A stretch of DNA of 64,000 bases from Patiria miniata. Its lineage: Eukaryota > Echinodermata > Asteroidea > Valvatida > Asterinidae. The notes beneath the pieces were generated by a model. That model saw only the letters and a list, made by a program, of their open reading frames with translations, made no database searches and had not been told where the DNA came from. Position 1 is the first letter of the stretch. The number at the start of each line of letters is the position of its first letter. The translations under genes and the position numbers were made by a program. The stretch is taken from assembly GCF_015706575.1 (NCBI RefSeq), contig NW_024037072.1, positions 28,397,162-28,461,161 on the forward strand. The letters are read 5' to 3'. Shown piece after piece: positions 33,831 to 45,800 of the stretch.

Positions 33831-36800
33831 CTGTTTTGTTGAAATGAAAACAAATGAAACCGCTTATTACTTCATTTCACATCTACACACCTTAAAAAAC
33901 ATGGTGTTTAAGGGAAAACAATCATATTCACTTCACTCGTTCCCTTTATTATTGCTTTCCACCACTCTTTTGAGTAAATTCTTGGGGGTTGATAATGGAG
34001 CTCTCCTCCCCCTCAAAAAAAAAAAAAAACCCGAAAATTATAATATTCATATATGTTCTCAACACTGTTCTCACATGCTTTCCACTCTCTATAAACTTTC
34101 CATCATTTCTTCAAAAGTGCTGATCATAATTTTTCTAATTTCCATATTGATATACTGCAAAAATATAGCCTCATATGGGAATGTGGTCTATAAGGTTCGC
34201 GACTCATGCTCAGAGAGTCAGGGGAGCGAATCCAGCTGCTGGCCATTATGTTGTGTCCTTGGGCAAGTCACTTTACTCCGACTTGCCTATTTTCCACCCA
34301 GGAGTATAAATGGGTACCGGCATAATATGGGAGTAACCTGCGATGGACTGGCATCCCATCCCATCCAGGGGGAATAGACATATTCTCAGTCGTATCATGC
34401 CGAGGAAACCGGAGATAAACGCCGGCCTGATGAGAAGTATTCATGAAATTGGTCTTGTTGTGACAGGCTTTAATTTTTAATTTTTTTATTTCTGTATCCC
34501 TTCGGGTAACCAGTGAAGTGAGAAAAGAAAACAAAATGCCGTTCTACAGAAGGCGCTATAAAATACTTTCTTTGATACAAGAACCTCATTTTTGTCACAC
34601 CATACTTACCATTCGCGATTTTGATGGTTTTCGGGCTCAGTCTACGTGAGTAGTATTCGCTATAAAATAGAATATTTTAAAACAAAGTTGTTTGAAACCA
34701 ACAAATATTAACCCTCCTGCTGTCCGACTATATGGGATCCGTGCACAAGTACTCCTTTGGGTCAGAAAAGGAGAGTTGGGGAGACCTAGACTGGTTCCAA
34801 TGGGTGGGGGGAAATGGGTGGGTGGGGGGTAATAAAACATTTTGGGGGGCAGTCGAAAAAATCTTTAGCCTGTGTACGCGTGCGCGTGCCCATTGTCAAT
34901 GGTCCGGAAATATGCCATAGAGCAACTTAGAAGTGCAGTCATTTTTATGAATGAGAAATGCATCAAACCACAGAATGGTGTATAACCATGGGCGTCGCCA
35001 GGATTTTTTCGGGGGGGGGGGGGGCAAAGCAAATTTTCCCCCAAAATTCCTTAACTTTTTCATTATATAATCAATTTATCATTTTTCCGAGCGTGAGCAG
35101 GGAAGCATTTGCCCTAACCCCCCCCCCCCCCCCCATCAAATTAACAGCAATATGGCTCCGCACCTATTTTTCCTTTTTTTCCTTTTTTCTTTCCTTTTGT
35201 TTTCCGGGGGGGAGGGGACAAGTGCCCCCTTTCCCCCTCCCCCTCACGACGCCGATGTGTATAACAAATGTATGTACAATGACGTTGGCTGCACATTATC
35301 TTCGGCTGTATAAATGCATGTGTGGCGTGTTTTGTCTACCAAAGTACCGATTTTTCATAGGCCAAAATGTGTCTACATTTTATGAATCTTAACAGCGAAG
35401 AAATAAACACAGTCCTAATGAATCTATTTGTTGATAAAGTGTTGGGTGAAAACTAGGGGGGGGGGGCAGGGAAAAATATGGGGGAAATTCCCCCCTCCCC
35501 TTACAGCGCCGCCACTGCTGGTCAAATTCCATCAACAGACAAAATAAAGTAACTAGTTGCTTCTTATGGTACAGCTGCTTTATCAGGTCACGTATTCTAG
35601 TCACAACCAGTCAATTCTGCATGCCTTATGTAAGCATGGAGCTCTTAAACTTTAGAATGGAATGGCTTTGAAGAGTCATTTCAATTCAGTTCAATTCATT
35701 ATATTCTCATCATGTAAATACTTAAGTGTCCACGTTCAAAAAATTATTTTGTTTATTCTTTAGGGAATGAAAGTACTTTAAGAGTTAGTAACCAAAACAT
35801 AGTTTTAGATCGATATTTTGCCAAAGTAACTGGCGTGTGTGTTTTTGGCTATTTTGGGGGCTGCAGAAACCGATTTGGGGTGATTATTTGAAAGGCCATC
35901 CAGCCTAAATGCAAAACAATTTCACTAATAACTACTTATCACTGCAAAGCACTGACCTTACCCTTCCTGTAAAAGAAAATGCAAAACACATTTTGGAACA
36001 CCTTCTTGAATGTATTGATTTTTGACTCTTCCAAACAGCTGGAATTTTAAAATTTCAAAATTGACTTTTGTAGCCCATTTTTAGCCTTGAAAAAAATCAA
36101 CTTGCCAGGGCACTCAAAATTATTTCCTTTTGGCTACAAGTAGGACCAACATCGGTCTTTTCATATCTGGTGAGAACATTTTGGGGTATTGTATACTTTT
36201 GGTGCGGTAGTGTTCCAAAATGGTCTGGAACAAAAACATACTCGAAAATACAACTAAATGTTTCTATAATGCTTTAAGTGTGAAATAAGTGGAGCTACAG
36301 CTCACTAAAACTGGGTGGTTGAGAAGGTTTTTGGTATATGTATTGTTATCCTTCGTTATCTTCGTTGTCTTCTTCTTTCTCACCAGGAACTTTAAATTGC
36401 TATAACTGCCAAACGCTCTGGCCAATTTCAACCAAACTTGGCCATATTGACAAATGACCCAAGCTTCATGGGGACGTGGGGTGTGGTCAGATCAGGGTCA
36501 AGGGTCACCTAGTGGTCATTTTATTGAAAATGACAAAATGCTTCTTCTCCCCCACTTCACTCACCCTTGAAATAACTGTTCCCTTCCCTTGGTCAGCTCC
36601 CGCGCCCTCTCGCGGATCCATGTGTTGTTATTGTAGACTGCTACGAGCGAGTCGCATTTCAGTCCATGCGCAGGTTCGTCGCAGAGGAGCACCGTTTTCC
36701 CCAGCGCGTACGGGTGTGAAAGCTCACATTTACCTGTCCAAGGTCCTCCTCGTCTGAGCACACAGGGTGTGGTGGACTTATTCACACCGTCCTCGAACCT

Positions 36801-39800
36801 ACCAAGCCAGTTGATACGGTCGTAGGCGTGCCAAACCGTCTGCACCAGATAATCCACGGCCTCGCTAGGGTGTACCATGGTGATTTGTATGCTAGCCTTA
36901 CCGGACCAGCCAGCGAAGAAATAGACACTGTACGAGCCGTTGGCGTGGTCCAGCACTCGGCCCGACGTGCTGCCTCCCCCTTTGGTGGCGAGGGTTGCGT
37001 ACCAGAAATCCCCGCCCATAGTCCGCGATCGATTGGACGTGTCACGGGCCTCAATCATTACTCGAAACATCTGAGCATTGATTAAAAAAACAAACGAATA
37101 CAAAGTCATTTTGATATGAATATCGATAAACAACTTCAACTCTTATGGTTGAGCGGAAGTTTTTTGCCAATTTTGTGTACACTGTATTTGCCAATTTTGG
37201 ATGGCGCTGTCCGTACAACTTACTTGAATACAATAATTTCATTTCTTAGAAAAGACAACGAAGAAATAGTGTTAACGTTAACTGCACACCCCAACAGCAG
37301 TCAAATTTGAGGGAAACTTAATCGAGTAGGTGGGAACTGACACCTAATTTATATGGTGCACATGGTGGGATTCGAACCGAGATCTCTATATGTTAAAAGC
37401 GATGGGCAAATATACTACCACACACCATACCTAACCAAAGTGAGGTTTGACTTCTATTTTAACAGGAGTTAATCTTCCCAGGCGTGGTTCTACGGGGAGC
37501 TGGGGGGGGGGGAGCTAAAGCCCCCCAAATTTTTGTCTAGGCCCCAAAATTAAAAAAAAAATGAAGGGCAGTAGCAAAAGTTAGAAGGTGACATGCGAAC
37601 GGTCTCCCCCCAAAAAAAAAAATGTTGTGAGAAGGGGGCATTTGTATACACTATAAGGTACATGTAGTATAGTGTGTATTGTAGGATTTCATGATTTCAT
37701 CAGCGCTCCCATTGAAAATGTGGTGCGAGCCTTGATTTTCGGAGGCCTGAGTGCCCGGAGAAAAAAACCCGGTCTACATTTCAGCACGCCTCCCTGCAAA
37801 AATCCTGAATCCACCCTTGCTAGCGCCCCTTAAATATAGGCTCTAGAACCGCGCCTGAATCTTTCCCGTATGTAGGCCTGCATAATGGATCATGTGGATT
37901 TGTACGAATTTGATAAGATATTGTTTCCTTCTCCGTACCTCCCCTTCCGTGACGTTTGCTGGGCTTGTCAGCGAGATGGTCGACGTCTTGGAGCTAGTCA
38001 TGCCCAGGTTGCCCCGCCGGTGTTGCCATCTGCCAGGCAAACCTTTCTCTACTGGCCCGGGCACCTCATGGGCGATGTATTTGGTGTTCCGGGCGGTGGG
38101 GATGGCGTTGAAACGAGGCCACGCTGCTGGAGTGACGACGCGGACGTCGTGTTTCAAGTTAACCGTTTGGATGTGCTCGGTCGTGTCTCGAACCTGATTA
38201 GGCGGGCAGGAAAACGACTTTGTGAATGCAGAAACTATAATTTTTGTTTTCAAAATCAAGGCTGAGATGTGTTTTATTGTTTTATTAGTATGAACCTGCA
38301 TCATGGGCAATTCCAACGTTATCTGGTTACGGACGTCCCATTCAAAGCCTAAAACCAATTTGAAACAAAAATAAAATACTTGCAGTAAAAGGAAATATAA
38401 CATACGAGGTAGGCCTTAGGCCTTAGGTTGGATTAAATAACGAGATATAAGCACTGTCAACGAACGTAACGGATGTTACGCTTTAAGACATATGGTTTTG
38501 ATTTTAAGTACTCATTGCAGAAGCCTGTGAAGTTTCTTGCAATAATTTATTGAAATAATTTTGTTGTTGTAGTCTGTAGCTTCATACTATATGAACACCA
38601 ATGACATTTTACCAAAAAATACTTTAATGTTATTGATGTTCATCACGTTGTTTGTAAAGGACGATACATTATAACGTTATGGACGTTGCATGTCTAAAAT
38701 CAACATCACACGTGTAAAAGAAACATGCTGAATCATGGTATTCTAAGACTAAATTCTGTGTGTATGACATTTATTTCAGCCAAAAATACTCACAACTAGA
38801 CTTATGTTTGTGGACAAACACAGGGCTGTTTCGGTAACTTTTTTGTGACATATATGTGACATAGTTTCAAGTATAAGTTCCATCCAGAAAGGACGTGTAG
38901 TATATATTAAATGGTGGCATATAAATATGTAATTACATTCTCGTAGGGCTTTGAATTATGACGTCCCATGTTATGTGATGACGTCACAATAATTTGTTAT
39001 TGTATTTTTATGCCATGTAAGGCTGATAGGACAACATGTGTGGTAGAGGAACAGGATCAATACAGTTCTGTAGATATTGGCATTCAAAATATGCACATTT
39101 AGTATGACGTCACATGTCACGTGATGACGTCATCGTGACGTCACTTCAATTTTCATCTATAACACATCCCGGTCTAGGTACGTACCAAGTTTTAACCCAA
39201 TCGGACCATGGTTATTAGTAAAAGTCTTTGCCTAATTTTCATTCATACAGATGCGAGTAAATGCTTCAAAATTGGAAGTAAAAGCAAATGCCATGTTTTA
39301 TTCATACGAACATGGTATCATTTGTACTTTATGAACTTTGTCAATATTAATTTTTCGCGATTAACATATAATAAATGCTGTAGGTTTTGCGCAGAATAAT
39401 TTGCTTTATACTTTCAAGGTTGCCCCAACCCAGCCTTGTGAATGACAAGTGCATATTTGATATCTGAAGCATTTACTCCTTTATATTCATACGAAACGAA
39501 GTAAACGATAAATACTTTTTTCTGGTAATGAAACCAAGGATTCCTCAAAAGTGCATGCCCCAGGTACTGTAGCTCGCAAACCCCGGGAAAAAAACCCGTA
39601 TTGTGCACCATGTACGGGTGACTTGTTACACGGTACCCTCTGGAGACATGTGCACAACAGGGAACAAAAGAATGTATACGTCTCCACAGGGCAATTTTCT
39701 ACAGGTGAATACGTCCCCACAAGGTTATCACGATATAGATATATGGATTTTACTTAAAAACTAGGAATTTCCAAAGTGTGTTGATTTGTCGCAAATTGAA

Positions 39801-42800
39801 GTATGTTATGTAGGCCCTAAAAGATATTAAGTCCAAAGTTCAGCCCAGGAAATTCATTCTGGTTAAAATAGAAGCATTTTGAAAGTACACTTGCAAACTC
39901 GAAAACTTCAATGCACGAGAACAAAGAAATGACTCCACAAGGATACAAAGTTCAGTATGTCTGGGCTGGGCGTGTTCATCTATTCGAAAAATTCCAGAGA
40001 ACAAAACAGAACAATATCGTCCACGATTCCCAGCATACGTCCACGATTGGGTTCGTGTACAAAACCTAAGGGAGTCTTTCTAAAAAGTTTAACCCTAAAA
40101 GGGCCGGAATCCGGCCCCCCCCCCTCATTTTTTTTTCGAGATAGCCTTGTTTTTTTGTTTTTTTTTGCGACCCAAGCTATTCTGACTTTTTAGCCTCGAG
40201 CCTTGCGCATCTTTTGATACCAATAACATTCGATACCAACTTTTTTTCCGGCGCTACACGCCGTGAAAACTGAAATTTCCCCAGGTACACAGAGCATAAT
40301 TACGATTCGCGCACATGAACGTTTAATTAGCCATATTTCCAAACCCTTTTACCTACAGTCATGAAATTTCTTGGGTATGTTTATTATAAGTTGTTCTATG
40401 CATGTACTGAGTTTAAAAAGTTTTCGTCACTCGATGGCCGAGATCTTAGGGGGTCCCCCCCCCCCCCCCCCCCCCCCGCTGAGAGATGGTCAAACTAACC
40501 CGGCCCTTTTAGGGTTAAGTACAAACAAAAGAGGGACAATAGGACGTCCACGATCGACGGTGGAGTAGGACTGTGTGCGCGTGAATACATGTGATTTAAA
40601 AAAGTTCTGTACATGTACATTTTTGACCTTTTTGGTCTGGAACTGAAGCGTGAGGGCGCACGTTATATACACAGCTAGTATTATTTTGACCTGTGTGTAA
40701 GTACATGTACGTATTGGGCGGGCCGTCAACGCGTTATGGGGAAGTAAATTTTTTTATTGATTATACAGTGTTTATACGTCGGAGAAGGGAAAAACCTAAT
40801 TATTAAATTTACACCGTCTGTACGCAAACTCCATTTTCTGAATAGTTTCATTGCGGTATCCGCTGCTACATCCGATTCAAACCAGCCAACCGATCCCGTA
40901 TGGTGGTCGAGTGGTAAGACGTCTGCGGGTAGTCTAAAATAAACACTTGTTTTTTACCTATTTGTAAAATATAGATCTTCCCTTGACGAATCAAATTTTG
41001 AAAACGGTTTTTCTGTGGCAAGGAAATTATGGCAATTTGAAGTTCGTGATGTCAGAAAGGTGAAACAGATCAATTGCAAGATAAAAATAAGGTTGGGTTA
41101 ATGCAATTCTCTGGTTGTTGCACTTACTACAAATCATTACAAATTCACATTTACAGATAAAAGTACGTTCTGACATGTCACTTTTACAGTAAATTGAGTT
41201 TTTAATAAGAATAAAAAATTACAAAAGGCGGAAATGTGAAAACAAAACCCATATCAGCCCCGTTTTAGGCTATTTTACGCCATGCAACCCCCCCCCCCCC
41301 CATTGTCGTCACAATAAAGGCAGGAACTGCGTACACCGCCATCTTTTCCTCCAAAAAAAGGGTTAAAGTGGTCAGAAATTGCCTCAGATCGCACCACAGA
41401 GCATCTAGAATCCCCCAAAAAAATCGGGGTCCTTAAGCGGGCCCCGAACCCTACGCCTTAATTTTGTGGACCCACTTTTTGGGGGACCAAAAATTGTTTT
41501 GCCCCCCCCCCCAATAAAAGATGTTCTGGATCCGCCCGAGACTAGAAAGCAGGAAGTCGTGGTTCGAGTCCCACCCGGGAGGTAACACACTGAGTATACA
41601 GTGTTTATGTGTCGGTATAGATTTATTTATTTATTTATTTTTTAATACAGGGCCCTCAAGGAAAGCCGTTTTTTTAACTGAGGAGGCCACCCTGCTTAAA
41701 TAAGACTGCAAATAAAATAAATAAATAATAAACACACATTGTGCCCTTACATGTATTCCTGTGATAATCTGCTGTGAAATAACTAGTCAGTAGCATGGAG
41801 CTATATGCATGTGTGACCGTGAGTGTGCACTTGAGGGGTAGTCCTTTTCTGGAGGGGTCCCTCAATGTATTCGAGTTTGAATGAATGTATATTTTAGCTC
41901 TTTGCATATACGTTGAATCTGGTAAGCGTGAGAGAGTAGCGCACCCAGGATTTGATTGGGGGGGGGGGGGGGCTAACAAATATATTGAAATCCGCAAACA
42001 AATAATTGTAAAGCTCCCCTACCCCGGCAAAAACAAAATACTGGCAGTCAGCTAGCTGTTTTTAAGTTAAGTGCAATATCTTTTTAAAAAAAGGGGGGGG
42101 GGGGGTGGGCCCTGGGACTGGGAGGGGGGACTCCAGCCCCGATCCCCCTCCTGGGGTTGGTGGGGCAGTTGGAGTCACTAGCCATGCACAGGCCTGTGCC
42201 ACAGCAAATTTGAAATTATTCCAAAGCATAATGAGTATGAATGGAAAAGGGTCGGTTGAAAATTCATGCAGGCTGGAACATGTATAGGCCCTTCAACAAT
42301 CCAATAACATTCAAAAATGGCAGAAATAGTTATGCATGATTCTGATCAGGCCGATGTTCTTTTTTTTCCCCCCATTTCTTTTGGGCAATATAATTTCCCA
42401 ATATGCATGTATCGGGAAATGTAAACAGCTGGACACAAACTATGGAATATTTGTAAGCCTTTGTTTATATATTTCCTGTCCATTTATACACATGTACTTT
42501 GTATCATGCAGCATGATAATTTTTTCTGTATGAATAAGAGGGGCGGATCCAGGAATTTTTGCAGGGGAGGTTTTCATCAGCCAAAAAAATCTGAAATGTA
42601 GACAGTTTTTTTTTTTCTCCGGACACTTGGCCTCCGGAGGGGGGGGGGGGGGGGTCGTGCGATACTTTCAATGGGGGCGCTGTTCAAATCCGACGATTGT
42701 TAACCATATAATATACAAAAAAGTGTACAAATATCCCCTAACCAAACGAAAACTGTCCTGATTTTGTGCATTACTACCATTTTTATTTTAAGTTTTTTGG

Positions 42801-45800
42801 GGAAAACATTTGGACATAGCTGGGGGCGCTGTTCAAATCCGACGATTATTAACCATATATTACAGAATAGTGTACAAATTAAATACCCCTAACCAAACAA
42901 AAACTGTCTTGATTTTGTGCATTGTTACCATTTTTATTTTAAGGGTGTCAGAGCACGGGGGGGGGGGGGGGGGGGGGGGTGGTGTTGGCATTTTCAATGA
43001 ATTTCTATGAAATTTTCTTTTTTTTGGACAGAGCTGGGGGGTTGACCCCCCCCCCCCCGATACACGCCTAATAAAAACGTGGAGAGATAATTATATTTTC
43101 AAATATATATTGCTTATTCAAATTTCTGCCTACATCATAAAATGCTCTCACTTTCAACAATATGTGGCCAACATATTGTGCACAACAGTTATGGACACAT
43201 ACAAAACAAATTCACCAAACACCTGTTCGCTGTTCAATTGTACTGGGCCTCACAGCCAATCGAAGGCAATTATGGGATTGTTAGATAAAAATAAATGAGT
43301 TTTATCCAGGAGCATGAGTTTGTGGACATACATGTAGCCTAGTTTGTGCATGGAGGAATAAGAACACATGTGTACATACGTGCTGAACTGTGAAACCTCT
43401 TTTGTGTTTAAGTGAAGAGTCCAAAATCCAGAAATGTGGTAGAGTTCAGAACATGGGTCAAAAGGTCATGATTATGCACATAACATTTACTAGACTAGCC
43501 AAACAAGTATTTCGGTTGCAGGTAAATAACGGGGTCTACCCGATGTTCCCCAATACGTATGTATATAGGTACATTTGTATGCACCCGTAAAACTATATAA
43601 ATTCTTTCAATTTTTTTTTTCGGCCCAAACTATCATAGTTGTGTATTTTATAGGCCGATCAAATGCGAGTACAATTTGTACATGTACACACATTCGTTGG
43701 CCCTGCGTATTAACGGATCATCTGGAAAAGTGGGGCGCTGGCCGGTCTCTAATATAGGTTGTCCCGGACAAGTTTTTGGAAAATATGCATTTGAATTTGT
43801 AAAACATAAATTCAATTTGGCGCTGATTTTGAGAACGACGTATATCCTGGTTTCATTTTCGCAATAACTAGCATTCGATTTTATTTTGCATCATTCCAAT
43901 AAACGAATGTGCATAACGTTTCATTTAAAAGCTTCAATTAGGCTTTCGGTTGACGGAAACGTTGCCGATTATTATGAATGCGCAATCCATTTTTTTATTT
44001 ATTTATTTATGTTGTATTGTGACACGGGCTGAATTGAACATTGTTTTTCATTTGTTATAATTTAAATTAGCATATTCTGCATTCAATCTAAATAAAGTAC
44101 CGGTATACAGGCCTATAAATCATGATACAGCTTTGATTGATTCTTTAATTAGTCAATGTTTTGTAGGCCTAAATGATCACTAATGTGTTTGTTTTTATAT
44201 ACACAAAGGCCTATTTGAAATAGGTAAATAAAATGTTAAAAGGATATAAATCTGAACAAAATCAAATTAATCAAAATATTCTTGTATAGGCATATTATTG
44301 GGACGGTAAAGGGAAACATCTTGTGTCATGTTACATGGGATCTGGGGACTTTTTTGTTGGTTCTTTGTCTCAATTGTATTTTAATGTCTTTCTGTATTTC
44401 TTGAAGTTCTCTCTCATTTTATCGGTTGGATAGTTTGGTTTTATGATGCGATTGTGGCACATGCTGAGCAAATAAAGAACGACTGTGTTCAGCTTAGATT
44501 TTTATATAGGATTTATTACAATAGTTGGTATGATTTAAAAGACTACAACGCTTGGTTTAGTTCAATCATCATGAATACGGTATTCAAAATTCAATCATTC
44601 AGTCAAACATTCCTCGTACGTTACTTTTGTGAACACATAAATGAATTCCAATGCTTGATCAGGCGTTACGTTAAGACTGCTGCGCAGGAAATCGGCTGCA
44701 CATTTAGCGAAATAGATTGATGATAAATTAAAAAGAATACAGGATTGTGGATGTGCCTTCGATTTCGCGCTAAAATGAAATGTCAATATACTATTATATA
44801 GTATTTAAAAAACAGAGCATTCAGGAAATCGTAGTCTGATTTTTTGCGACTGAATGCACCTTCATGGAAATAAAGTTATCATTTATTAAATAGAAACAGG
44901 GGTTTGGAACGTTTATTCTATTTCGCACAAAAACGAATGCTTCTTTTACAAATTCATAAATGTGCACATTTTCCAAAATTGTCCGGAAAACCTACAGTAA
45001 TATAATACATAAGGCGGTGTGCAGACTAACACAGGCGTAATATTGAAAGCTTTTAGCTTCATCTGTGACACTAGGCCTTTACTAAACTGACTAACACAGT
45101 GAACTGTCTGCACTATTGATTTTGCTTTTAATAATAATATAGGTTTCCCGGCGAATTTCCGAATTTTTCTAATCAGTTTCATTATCAGCCATTCAATTTC
45201 GCGTGAGTTTTGTACATGTGGTCCAATTAGGGTTTCTTTTTCATTTGGGGTTCATTTAATTTCATTTTTAGGCAGCCAAGGTTTTGCTGTGAACGTTCGT
45301 TTTCGTTTTCGGGCAGCCTATTTCGTTTTGGTGCATTCAAGACTTAACTTGTAGCAGCCTTAAATTAAGTCTTTGCAACCTTTTGATGGTTGACGCATTC
45401 AAATTAGCGAACATCTGTGCGCTTATAACGTATAACCATGTTTTTCGTTTCTTATTCGTTTATGGGCAATCGCTTTCATTGTTTGGTCATTTAAATTAGT
45501 AAGAGTTTTTAATCGAAATTTTGTCCTATTTTTCTCCGAGGTTTCCCCCCCCCCTAAAAAAAAAATCTTGATGACTGTAAAATGAACAATGTTACAAATC
45601 AACTGATATGAGGGAAACAAGATGCAACGAAATAATGAACTGAAAGGGACTAAGATAATTTCTTTTTCACTGTTGATCTTTTCTACCTGTTTAAACGTTT
45701 GATCAAGGGGCTTTTTTTACGTTGCAATTTCTTGACGTGCAAGACATGGGGACACGTAATATGTTTGGAAATGGTTGTACCGTCGGGAACACTTCTCTTG

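Noticed and set aside
33844..34377. 177-codon open frame, plus strand
   Set aside because: It crosses NXPE-2 intron sequence, an A run and a SINE; no domain is visible.
34958..35392. 144-codon open frame, plus strand
   Set aside because: It covers the hAT-like element 34987-35257; its proline and serine runs come from C and T tracts.
38194..38403. Upstream extension of NXPE-2 exon 2 from an acceptor at 38349
   Set aside because: That acceptor needs a preceding exon ending with one extra base, whereas the signal-anchor exon ends at phase 0; the acceptor at 38194 fits exactly.
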